Assembly: GCA_947452665.1 (NCBI GenBank)
Contig: CANGEH010000118.1
Coordinates: 1-6,777 of the forward strand
Origin: Caulobacteraceae bacterium
GTDB lineage: Bacteria; Pseudomonadota; Alphaproteobacteria; Caulobacterales; Caulobacteraceae
Reading direction: 5' to 3'
DNA length: 6,777 bases
The notes under the pieces were generated by a model. That model searched no databases and had not been told where the DNA came from. It worked only from the letters and a program-made list of their open reading frames with translations. Both the position numbers and the translations under genes were made by a program. Of the stretch, positions 1 to 5,800 are shown one piece after another. Every line of letters begins with the position of its first letter. Position 1 is the stretch's first letter.

Positions 1-39
1 CGCGACGCCAAATACGCCGCCCGCAAGGCCCGTAAATAA
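1..39 (+). CDS. C-terminal end of a Lys/Arg/Ala-rich protein, DUF6481-like (partial)
   Basis: Frame 1 is open from the window edge and encodes RDAKYAARKARK before a TAA at 37-39. Only 12 residues are visible, so the call rests on a short motif. From memory, small alphaproteobacterial proteins of the DUF6481 type end in a tail such as ARDARYAARKxRK. These are roughly 100-residue, highly charged, probably helical proteins of unknown function. It lies 41 bp upstream of another small basic/acidic helical protein on the same strand, so the two may be co-transcribed. The rest of the gene lies outside the window, and a chance open frame cannot be excluded. Confidence 0.5.
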   Translation, partial: RDAKYAARKARK

Positions 40-64
40 CCGCTGCCATAGACTTGGCGGCCCT

Positions 65-71
65 AAGGGAG
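65..71 (+). promoter_or_regulatory. Ribosome binding site that fixes the start at 81
   Basis: AAGGGAG lies 9 nt before the ATG at 81, a good Shine-Dalgarno match with normal spacing. The in-frame ATG at 54 would put this motif inside the coding region and has no comparable motif before it, so the start at 81 is preferred. Confidence 0.6.
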
Positions 72-80
72 ATCGCCAAG

Positions 81-239
81 ATGGCGCGCAAACCCAATTA
101 TAATTTCGAACGCATGGAGCGTGAGCGGCTTAAGGCTGCCAAGCTCGCTGAAAAGGCCGCCGCTAAGCGCGAAGAGCGTGAACGTGAAAAGGCTGGCTCG
201 GGCGATCAGGCCGATGCGGACCAGGACGACGAGGCCTAG
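81..239 (+). CDS. Small charged helical protein, unknown function (52 aa)
   Basis: This 52-residue protein begins MARKPNYNFERMERERLKAA and ends in TAG at 237-239. Residues 1-10 are basic and aromatic (KPNYNFER). Residues 10-37 alternate Lys, Arg, Glu and Ala with heptad-like spacing, as expected of one long charged helix or coiled coil. The tail from about residue 40 is acidic (DQADADQDDEA). I recognise it only as resembling a short uncharacterised alphaproteobacterial family starting with a KPxxxFxRxERER-type motif, and no function is assigned. The stop is 9 nt before the next ATG, so it is probably translated from the same mRNA as the 87-aa gene. Support is the Shine-Dalgarno site, the compact spacing and the family-like N-terminus. 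Confidence 0.65.
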   Translation: MARKPNYNFERMERERLKAAKLAEKAAAKREEREREKAGSGDQADADQDDEA

Positions 240-248
240 GGACTGATT

Positions 249-512
249 ATGCAGACCGACACACTGTTCAATCACGAAACGGTCCAGCTCGATGGCGAGG
301 CCTTTGCGGACTGCGAATTTCGCGGCTGTCGCATGGTTTATAAGGGCGGCGATCTGCCGGTCTTTACCGACTGTAAGTTCGATGACTGCGACTGGCGGTT
401 TGAGGACGCGGCCGCCCGCGCCTTGGCGCATATGAAGATTGTCTGGGGTGTCGGTGGCAAGGCCCCGGTTCAAGCCCTGATCAAGGAAATCACCGGCGGC
501 GGCGGGCGATAG
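249..512 (+). CDS. Small pentapeptide-like (CxF-rung) protein, unknown function (87 aa)
   Basis: An AGGGA motif (237-241), overlapping the previous stop codon, sits 7 nt before the ATG. The 87-residue product contains an internal duplication: FADCEFRGC (residues 19-27) and FTDCKFDDC (39-47), exactly 20 residues apart. This resembles two rungs of a pentapeptide-repeat-type right-handed beta-helix, with the Phe pointing inward. A predicted helix follows (AAARALAHMKIVW, about 54-66), then a short segment VQALIKEI and a flexible GGGGR end. There is no signal peptide or membrane segment, so it is probably cytosolic. Similar small proteins occur in alphaproteobacteria, from memory, but I know of no function. 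The four Cys form two C-x4-C pairs; a structural role is more likely than metal binding, though this is inference. Confidence 0.75.
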   Translation: MQTDTLFNHETVQLDGEAFADCEFRGCRMVYKGGDLPVFTDCKFDDCDWRFEDAAARALAHMKIVWGVGGKAPVQALIKEITGGGGR

Positions 513-552
513 GCCTAGCCTTGGCAAGCGGTGTGCTGATTTAGGGATTTTC

Positions 553-564
553 AAACGCGCGTTT
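553..564. repeat. Perfect 12-bp palindrome upstream of the flavoenzyme gene
   Basis: AAACGCGCGTTT is its own reverse complement and sits 49 bp before the ATG at 614, in the 101-bp gap between the 87-aa gene and the flavoenzyme gene. It has no loop, so it fits a protein-binding site for a dimeric regulator better than a transcription terminator. It overlaps by one base the -35 element of a weak promoter candidate. The operator role is inference. Confidence 0.4.
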
Positions 565-588
565 TAGCGTCAAGGTCTGGGCTAAGAT
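564..588 (+). promoter_or_regulatory. Candidate housekeeping promoter for the NMO-family gene
   Basis: TTAGCG (564-569), an 11-nt spacer and GCTAAGAT (581-588) resemble the Caulobacter-type sigma-73 consensus as I remember it (TTGACG, 10-14 nt, GCTANAWC). Each element has two mismatches. Transcription would begin around 594-596, leaving a short leader with AGGA at 601-604. The position fits but the match is weak. Confidence 0.3.
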
Positions 589-613
589 TGGCAATTTATC
601 AGGACCTGACCCC

Positions 614-1591
614 ATGAAGACCCGTATTACCGAAATGTTTGGCATTGAGCGCCCCATCATGCAGGGCGGCATGCATTTTGTTGGCTTTGCTGAACTGGCT
701 GCGGCCGTGTCGAATGCGGGTGGGCTTGGCATTATCACCGCCCTGACCCAGCGCACGCCCGAAGATCTGGCCAAGGAAATCGCCAAGTGCCGGGGCCTGA
801 CCGACAAGCCTTTTGGCGTCAATCTGACCTTCCTGCCCTCGGTCAACCAGCCGGACTATCCGGGCTATATCAAGGCCATTATCGAGGGCGGCGTAAAGAT
901 CGTTGAGACGGCTGGCAATAACCCCGTCAAATGGCTGCCCGTCCTGAAAGAAAACGGCATCAAGGTCGTGCATAAGTGCACCGCCGTGCGCCATGCGCTC
1001 AAGGCAGAAGCCATTGGCTGCGACGCGGTCAGTGTCGATGGCTTTGAATGCGGCGGTCATCCCGGCGAAGACGATGTGCCCAATATGATCCTTCTGCCCC
1101 GCGCGGCGGAAGAGTTGAAAATTCCGTTCCTAGCATCCGGCGGCATGGCCGATGCCCGCTCGCTGGTTGCGGCCCTGGCCATGGGCGCAGACGGCATGAA
1201 TATGGGCACCCGCTTTATCGCCACCAAGGAAGCGCCTGTGCATGAAAATGTGAAACAGGCGATTGTGGCGGCGTCTGAGCTGGATACCCGCCTGGTCATG
1301 CGCCCCTTGCGCAATACAGAGCGCGTCTTGAACAATGCCGGGGTGGAAAAGCTGCTGGCCAAGGAAAAAGAACTTGGGGCCAATATCAAGTTTGAGGACA
1401 TTATTGAGGAAGTAGCCGGGGTCTATCCGCGCATTATGCTCAATGGTGAAATGGATGCCGGGGCATGGTCCTGCGGCATGGTGGCGGGCCTTATCCATGA
1501 CATTCCGACCTGCCAAGAGCTTTTGGACCGGATCATGACCGAAGCCACCCAGATCATTCGCGGCCGCCTCGAAGGCATGCTGGCCGCCTAG
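614..1591 (+). CDS. FMN-dependent nitronate monooxygenase family / PA1024-type NADH:quinone reductase
   Basis: This 325-residue TIM-barrel flavoprotein is about the family's full length (PA1024 is 328 aa, from memory). Seen in the sequence: GIERPIMQGGM (10-20) and AAVSNAGGLG (30-39) at the N-terminal FMN site; VNLTFLP (69-75); VDGFECGGHPGEDD (141-154) with the family's active-site His at 149; ASGGMAD (174-180) and GADGMNMGTRF (191-201), the FMN-phosphate loops; and a C-terminal segment AGLIHDIPTCQELLDRIM. AGGA at 601-604 precedes the ATG by 9 nt. Nitronate monooxygenases oxidise alkyl nitronates with O2. The HKCTAVRHALKAE and GFECGGHPGEDD stretches look closest to the PA1024 subgroup, which reduces quinones with NADH. 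The related FabK enoyl-ACP reductase is less likely. The protein is cytosolic and soluble. The family call is firm; the substrate is not. Confidence 0.92.
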   Translation: MKTRITEMFGIERPIMQGGMHFVGFAELAAAVSNAGGLGIITALTQRTPEDLAKEIAKCRGLTDKPFGVNLTFLPSVNQPDYPGYIKAIIEGGVKIVETAGNNPVKWLPVLKENGIKVVHKCTAVRHALKAEAIGCDAVSVDGFECGGHPGEDDVPNMILLPRAAEELKIPFLASGGMADARSLVAALAMGADGMNMGTRFIATKEAPVHENVKQAIVAASELDTRLVMRPLRNTERVLNNAGVEKLLAKEKELGANIKFEDIIEEVAGVYPRIMLNGEMDAGAWSCGMVAGLIHDIPTCQELLDRIMTEATQIIRGRLEGMLAA

Positions 1592-1593
1592 GT

Positions 1594-1610
1594 CTGCGCT
1601 TATTGCGCAG
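1594..1610 (+). terminator. Hairpin just after the NMO-family stop codon
   Basis: CTGCGC (1594-1599) and GCGCAG (1605-1610) form a perfect 6-bp stem with a 5-nt TTATT loop, starting 3 nt after the TAG. No T-tract follows, so it is not a classical intrinsic terminator. It may protect the mRNA 3' end or weakly aid termination. Confidence 0.35.
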
Positions 1611-1639
1611 AAGGCGGAGGGCGGAAAGGCCGGTGCTGG

Positions 1640-1682
1640 CCCCCTCCACCGCTTCGCGGTCCCCCTCCCCCAGGGGGGGAGG
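1640..1682. repeat. GC-rich palindromic repeat unit, element A
   Basis: Two adjoining hairpins are visible. ACCGC (1648-1652) pairs with GCGGT (1656-1660) across TTC, and CCTCCCCC (1664-1671) pairs with GGGGGAGG (1675-1682) across a short A/G loop. The block CCCCCTCCACC at 1640-1650 recurs exactly at 1757-1767. Units of this type (Cs, CTTCGCGG, Gs) are familiar as dispersed intergenic repeats in alphaproteobacterial genomes. Copy number cannot be judged from one window. Confidence 0.6.
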
Positions 1683-1698
1683 ATTAAGAACAGCAAAT

Positions 1699-1754
1699 CT
1701 TCCCCCCTTGGGGGAAGTACCGGCGATAGCTGAGGGAAGGGGGCCTAAACCCCC
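1699..1754. repeat. GC-rich palindromic repeat unit, element B
   Basis: CTTCCCCC (1699-1706) and GGGGGAAG (1710-1717) form a perfect 8-bp stem with a CTT loop. The linker GTACCGGCGATAGCTGAGGG follows from 1717, then a second stem, GGGGG (1739-1743) with CCCCC (1750-1754). The GGGGGAAGTACCGGCGA arrangement is one I recognise as a common dispersed intergenic element in alphaproteobacteria. It encodes nothing credible. Confidence 0.6.
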
Positions 1755-1769
1755 ATCCCCCTCCACCCC

Positions 1770-1846
1770 TTCCCCGCAAAGGCGGGGATCCAGATGATGG
1801 ATCACAGGCCGAGGCAAACGGTCTGGGTCCCCGCCTTCGCGGGGAA
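1770..1846. repeat. 77-bp inverted repeat with 24-bp arms, REP/BIME-like
   Basis: The arms at 1770-1793 and 1823-1846 are reverse complements at 22 of 24 positions and are separated by 29 bp. Each arm contains its own hairpin: CCCCGC (1772-1777) with GCGGGG (1782-1787), and TCCCCGC (1828-1834) with GCGGGGA (1839-1845). A cruciform or one long stem-loop is possible. The right arm, with GTCCCCGCCTTCGCGGGGA, matches a very common alphaproteobacterial intergenic repeat as I recall it. It lies 27 bp beyond the stop of the convergent lipoprotein gene and could mark the 3' ends of both transcripts. No T-tract is present. Confidence 0.65.
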
Positions 1847-1872
1847 AGCGGTGGGGAGCTGGGACCTAGTGC

Positions 1873-2841
1873 TCACGGTCTTGCTGGTGGCGCCAGATCA
1901 AACGCCATCAGCAAGGTTCTTTGGGTCTTGGAAAAATTATCGTCAGACAGAAGATATATCCGCAAGACACCGCCTGCGGCCTTGGTCACGGCAATACCTT
2001 CGAAATTATCTGTGCTGAGGGGCGGGGCCAGACTTAAGATCTGAATAGTCTTGGGCGCTGGACCAGCCGGGTCCGTGATCACGCTCAACACAATCCGCGA
2101 GCCCTGGGCCGGGTTCCAACTGTGGTGCAGGATGAAGAGCTGGCCGTCCGGCCCTTCGCGCAGGCCAGATAGGCGATAGCCTTGCGGCGGCAGGGGAAGG
2201 GCAGGATAGGCATTGCAGTCGGTCTTGATTCGGCAAAGCCAGATGCCACCCGCCTCAACCCCAACCCAATAGGCGTCCAGGCCCTGTGACGGGGCGAGCG
2301 ACAAGCCCTCCATCCCATCATTAGGCGGCATAGCGACGTCTGGCATGGGTAAGGGCAGCGGCGCACCGCCTGCGGCCGGATAGAGCCAGATGCGGTGATT
2401 ATGCTCAAAACTGACCATCAGATCGCCATTGGGCCAGACGGCCAGACCCTCGGCATCGGCTTCAAACTTACTGGGTAGGGCCTTATTGTCCAAGCCCAGA
2501 ACCGGGTTAAGCCTAGCCTGGTCCAGTCCTGCTAGGCGACCGTCCGGCCCGGTGCTCAGCCTTGCTTGCAGCCGGTCGCCCTCATCGCTGATCGCGGTCA
2601 AGGCCCCCTCGGCATCGATGACCAGATCCGACAGGCCGCCAAGCCTTTGGCCGTCTGCGCCGGTGAGCGCTAGGCCCCCGGCATAGGTCAAGGCCCCGAT
2701 CTGCGTCTGACCTAGCGCTTGCGGATTAAGAAAAACCGCCTGAGCGCTAATCGTGACCGGCCCCGAGCGATCGGACTGTGCCTTAGCCGTACAGGCTGCC
2801 AAAAGCGCAATGACGACCAGAAGGGCCCAGCGCTTTTGCAT
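1873..2841 (-). CDS. Lipoprotein, esterase-like activity of phytase family
   Basis: The 322-residue product has a lipoprotein signal: basic MQKR, a hydrophobic stretch (5-16) and lipobox LAAC with the lipidated Cys at 17. The mature protein should sit on the outer face of a membrane, probably in the periplasm. The remainder fits the esterase-like phytase family (PF13449), a beta-propeller-like fold recognised by repeated acidic Gly-Leu motifs: GGLSDL (68-73), FEADAEGLAV (126-135), GMEGLSL (176-182), NFEGIAV (279-285) and YLLSDDNFS (296-304). Members are thought to cleave phosphoesters or other esters; the real substrate is unknown. Its ATG overlaps the cobT stop codon. GAGG (2852-2855) lies 10 nt upstream, inside cobT, so translation is probably coupled. 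The gene ends facing the repeat cluster. Confidence 0.85.
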   Translation of the reverse strand: MQKRWALLVVIALLAACTAKAQSDRSGPVTISAQAVFLNPQALGQTQIGALTYAGGLALTGADGQRLGGLSDLVIDAEGALTAISDEGDRLQARLSTGPDGRLAGLDQARLNPVLGLDNKALPSKFEADAEGLAVWPNGDLMVSFEHNHRIWLYPAAGGAPLPLPMPDVAMPPNDGMEGLSLAPSQGLDAYWVGVEAGGIWLCRIKTDCNAYPALPLPPQGYRLSGLREGPDGQLFILHHSWNPAQGSRIVLSVITDPAGPAPKTIQILSLAPPLSTDNFEGIAVTKAAGGVLRIYLLSDDNFSKTQRTLLMAFDLAPPARP

Positions 2842-2843
2842 TA
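2839..2843 (-). promoter_or_regulatory. TAATG stop/start overlap between cobT and the lipoprotein gene
   Basis: Read on the - strand, the cobT TAA (2843-2841) and the lipoprotein ATG (2841-2839) share one base. This arrangement normally allows terminating ribosomes to restart, tying output of the second protein to the first. Confidence 0.75.
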
Positions 2844-4787
2844 ACCGACGGCCTCGCGCACCGCCTTGAAACTGGTCTTGGCCGTGCCTTTCAGGGCAGG
2901 CGGGCCTTGAGTGGTGGGCGGCGCGGTCAAGAGGTTGGCCCGCTTGGCAACGCGGCGGGGTTCTTCTTCAAACAGACTGGCCAATTGCTCGGTCATGGCC
3001 CCGCCCAATTGTTCGACATCGACAATGGTCACGGCGCGGCGATAATAGCGGGTAACATCATGGCCAATGCCGATCGCAATCAGCTCAACCGGCGAGGCGG
3101 TCTCGATATCGCTGATCACCTGGCGCAGGTGGCGTTCCAGATAATGACCCGAATTCACCGACAAGGTGGAATCATCGACGGGCGCGCCGTCAGAGATGAC
3201 CATCAAGATCTTGCGCGCCTCTGGCCGACCGATCACCCTTTGATGCGCCCAGATCAGGGCCTCGCCATCAATATTTTCTTTCAAAAGGCCCTCACGCATC
3301 ATTAGGCCCAGATTGCGTCTGGCCCGGCGATAGGGGGCGTCCGCATTCTTATAGATGATGTGGCGCAAATCGTTCAGGCGGCCGGGCGTGGCAGGCTTGC
3401 CCGAGCGGATCCATTCATCGCGCGCCGAGCCGCCCTTCCAGGCGCGGGTGGTAAAGCCTAAGATCTCGACCTTAACGCCGCAGCGCTCCAAAGTCCGAGC
3501 CAAGATATCGGCGCAGACAGCGGCGACCATGATTGGCCGCCCCCGCATCGAGCCAGAATTATCGATCAGGAGCGTCACGCAGGTATCGCGAAACTCTGTG
3601 TCTTCTTCCTGTTTGAAGGAAAGCGGCGCGGTGGGGTCAATAATCACCCGCGTCAGGCGCGCGACATCCAGCATGCCCTCTTCCAGATCAAACGACCAGG
3701 ACCGGTTTTGCTGGGCCATCAGCCGCCTTTGCAGCCGATTGGCGAGGCGCGAGACGACGCTGGAAAGATTGGCCAATTGTTGGTCCAGATAGGCGCGCAG
3801 TCGGGTTAGTTCCTCGGCGTCACAGAGTTCGTCAGCATCAACGGTTTCATCAAAGGCAGCGGTAAAGATCTTATAGGCCGCCTCGCGTCCGCCGGGATCC
3901 TTGGCTTCTGGCCGGGCCGGCTTGGCCCCGTCTCCCATATCGGGCGACTCGTCGCTCATTTCGGTTTCGCCGTCATCCTCGGTCTGGCTCTGTTCATCGC
4001 CGGGCTGGCCGTCGGTTTCGGAGCTATCGCTCTCCTCCATCGAGGCTGCGTCCTGGCTTTCGCCCTGACCCTCGCCGTCATCGCCCTGATCGTCGGGGGT
4101 TTCTTGCTGGTCGTTGGACTCGTCTTCATTGGGTTCAGAGGCATTGGCCTCGTCCTCATCGCCCATATCCAGATCGCGCAGGATTTCGCGGGTAATCTTG
4201 CCAAAGGCGGCCTGGTCATTAATCGCCTTGGCCAGGCGGTCCAGATCGGCCCCGGCCTTGGCCTCAATATCGGCGCGCATCATATCGACAATGGCCTTGG
4301 CTGCGGCGGGCGGTGCCTCACCGGTCAGGCGCTCGCGCACCATGAGGCCAATGACATCCGGAATCGGCACTGCGGCGCGGTCTTCCATGCGCGCTAGGCC
4401 CTTGCGCTCAATCGCGGCATCCAAGACCACATTCAGATTGTCGCGCACGCCCATCAGGGCATTGGCGCCGATCGCCTCAATCCGGGCCTGTTCCACCGCT
4501 TCGAATATGGCCGCAGCGGGCGGGGCTGTGGGGCGCAGGCGGGCATGGGCGCTGGCATCATGATGCGACAGCCGAAGCGCCATCTGGTCGGCCAGACCGC
4601 GCAGGCGCGCGGCCTCTAGCGGCGGCAGATCGCGCGGCGGGTGCGGCAGTATGAGCTTATTGCCGACAAGGCTTGGCCCATCGCCGGAAAACACCACGTC
4701 AAGATCAGACATTTCCGCCAAGGACCGGGCCGCATTGGCCAGGGCACGCTTGAAGGGCTCGACGGGGGATTCAGGTTTGTTCGCCAT
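2841..4787 (-). CDS. cobT: Aerobic cobaltochelatase subunit CobT
   Basis: CobT, with the AAA+ ATPase CobS and the large subunit CobN, drives ATP-dependent Co2+ insertion into hydrogenobyrinic acid a,c-diamide in aerobic B12 synthesis. From the Met chosen here the protein has 648 residues, near the usual length. Order: N-terminal helical domain opening PVEPFKRALANAARSL; a strongly acidic low-complexity linker (about 205-290, rich in Asp, Glu, Ser, Gln); a conserved RSWSFDLEEGMLD segment; and a C-terminal von Willebrand A domain with MIDAS motif DNSGS (409-413) and ISDGAP (531-536). A Pro/Lys-rich tail of about 40 residues ends it. An in-frame ATG at 4799 would add MLTL. Neither start has a clear Shine-Dalgarno; 4787 is chosen because family members usually start a few residues before PxxPFKRAL. 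It lies 41 bp after accA. cobS and cobN are not in the window. Confidence 0.95.
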   Translation of the reverse strand: MANKPESPVEPFKRALANAARSLAEMSDLDVVFSGDGPSLVGNKLILPHPPRDLPPLEAARLRGLADQMALRLSHHDASAHARLRPTAPPAAAIFEAVEQARIEAIGANALMGVRDNLNVVLDAAIERKGLARMEDRAAVPIPDVIGLMVRERLTGEAPPAAAKAIVDMMRADIEAKAGADLDRLAKAINDQAAFGKITREILRDLDMGDEDEANASEPNEDESNDQQETPDDQGDDGEGQGESQDAASMEESDSSETDGQPGDEQSQTEDDGETEMSDESPDMGDGAKPARPEAKDPGGREAAYKIFTAAFDETVDADELCDAEELTRLRAYLDQQLANLSSVVSRLANRLQRRLMAQQNRSWSFDLEEGMLDVARLTRVIIDPTAPLSFKQEEDTEFRDTCVTLLIDNSGSMRGRPIMVAAVCADILARTLERCGVKVEILGFTTRAWKGGSARDEWIRSGKPATPGRLNDLRHIIYKNADAPYRRARRNLGLMMREGLLKENIDGEALIWAHQRVIGRPEARKILMVISDGAPVDDSTLSVNSGHYLERHLRQVISDIETASPVELIAIGIGHDVTRYYRRAVTIVDVEQLGGAMTEQLASLFEEEPRRVAKRANLLTAPPTTQGPPALKGTAKTSFKAVREAVG

Positions 4788-4828
4788 AAGCGTCAACATA
4801 GGCCGCTATGACGAGGACGAAAAGCGTT

Positions 4829-5791
4829 TCAGCTCAGTCCAGCCCGTCCAATGGCGTAAAATCTTTCAGCGCGTTGGCTAAGCAGTTCTGCGGCCGACAG
4901 GGGCATCAGGGCGGTAAGTTCTTGTTCGAGCGCATCACCAACCGCTTGGATCGCCGCCTGGGGGTCTGAATGGGCACCGCCAGCGGGTTCTTCAATAATC
5001 CGGTCGACGATTTTTAGGCCCAACAGGTCCTGGGCCGTGATCTTCATGGCCTCGGCCGCATCCTTGGCCTTGGAGCCGTCGCGCCACAGGATCGAGGCGC
5101 AGCCCTCGGGCGAAATCACCGAATAAATGGAGTGTTCCAAGATCAGGACCCGGTTGGCCCCGGCCAGGGCAATCGCGCCGCCCGATCCGCCTTCGCCGGT
5201 CACGGTCGCGACCATGGGCACTTTCAGGGTCAGGCCGCGCTCGGTCGAGCGGGCAATGGCCTCAGCTTGGCCGCGTTCCTCGGCGCCAATGCCTGGATAG
5301 GCCCCAGCCGTATCGACAAAGGTAATCACCGGCAGGTTAAAGCGTTCTGCAAGATCCATCAGGCGCACAGCCTTGCGATAGCCCTCAGGGCGGGCCATGC
5401 CGAAATTGTGCTTTAGGCGGGTGGTGGTGTCGTGACCCTTTTCATGGCCCATGACCACGACCGGAATGCCGCGAAACCGGCCAAGACCGCCAATAATCGC
5501 CTGATCATCGGCAAAACACCGATCGCCGCGCAGCTCGACAAATTCCTCGATGAGGGCCGCCGCATAATCGATAAAATGCGGCCTTTGTGGGTGGCGCGCG
5601 ACCTGGGTCTTTTGCCAAGGATCGAGCCGGGCATAGGATTCGCGCCGCAAGACATCCACGCGCGCACGCAGGGCGGCCATCTCACCATCAAAGGCACCGG
5701 CCCCGGCCGTATCGGAGAGCTTGCTCAACTCTTCGATTTTGGTCTCAAGCTCAGCGATCGGACGTTCGAATTCGAGATAATGCGTAGCCAT
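4829..5791 (-). CDS. accA: Acetyl-CoA carboxylase carboxyltransferase subunit alpha
   Basis: AccA pairs with the zinc-finger subunit AccD to transfer the carboxyl group from biotin-BCCP to acetyl-CoA, giving malonyl-CoA for fatty acid synthesis in the cytosol. The 320-residue length is typical. The start MATHYLEFERPIAELETKIEEL is the standard N-terminal helix. Further motifs: RPHFIDYAAALIEEFVELRGDR (70-91), GHEKG (115-119), NFGMARPEGYRKA (129-141), the oxyanion-hole and acyl-CoA region DTAGAYPG (160-167), GEGGSGGAIAL (199-209) and YSVISPEGCASILW (223-236). No residue looks lost. The Shine-Dalgarno is weak (AGAGCAGC before the ATG). accD is not adjacent, which is common. The gene lies 96 bp after the upstream lyase gene, with a hairpin between them, and probably leads the accA-cobT-lipoprotein transcript. 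Confidence 0.98.
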   Translation of the reverse strand: MATHYLEFERPIAELETKIEELSKLSDTAGAGAFDGEMAALRARVDVLRRESYARLDPWQKTQVARHPQRPHFIDYAAALIEEFVELRGDRCFADDQAIIGGLGRFRGIPVVVMGHEKGHDTTTRLKHNFGMARPEGYRKAVRLMDLAERFNLPVITFVDTAGAYPGIGAEERGQAEAIARSTERGLTLKVPMVATVTGEGGSGGAIALAGANRVLILEHSIYSVISPEGCASILWRDGSKAKDAAEAMKITAQDLLGLKIVDRIIEEPAGGAHSDPQAAIQAVGDALEQELTALMPLSAAELLSQRAERFYAIGRAGLS

Positions 5792-5800
5792 GCTGCTCTA

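Larger units (their letters stand above)
1592..1872. other. Convergent intergenic region filled with palindromes
   Basis: This 281-bp gap separates the + strand flavoenzyme gene from the - strand lipoprotein gene. Most of it is accounted for by the hairpin at 1594-1610 and three repeat units. The short open frames crossing it translate to Pro/Arg/Ser/Gly-rich low-complexity peptides that reflect the repeat bases, and I call no gene here. I see no promoter that would be expected to work in this tail-to-tail position. Confidence 0.7.

Noticed and set aside
249..512. Zinc-ribbon assignment for the four-Cys small protein
   Set aside because: The Cys spacing (C-x4-C twice, 20 residues apart) does not match the usual C-x2-C zinc ribbon and is better explained by repeat rungs.
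63..554. A 163-codon open frame on the - strand across the two small + strand genes
   Set aside because: The opposite strand has two compact genes with Shine-Dalgarno sites, sensible spacing and family-like motifs. The antisense product has no recognisable motif and looks like a GC-driven shadow.
1130..1696. A 188-codon - strand open frame overlapping the flavoenzyme gene and the repeats
   Set aside because: It begins in the repeat cluster and runs antisense to a well-conserved enzyme; its translation is His/Arg/Gly-rich without domain features.
1554..1817. Short open frames on both strands through the palindromic gap
   Set aside because: They translate the repeat units themselves (Pro, Arg, Ser, Gly low complexity) and lack plausible starts.
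3911..4170. Acidic low-complexity stretch of cobT as a possible frameshift or foreign insertion
   Set aside because: The frame stays open, and an Asp/Glu-rich linker between the N-terminal and VWA domains is normal for CobT.
4104..4563. Overlapping + strand open frames opposite cobT, one of 149 codons
   Set aside because: They are opposite a strongly conserved CobT region; the products are Ser/Arg/Ala-rich with no motif or ribosome binding site.
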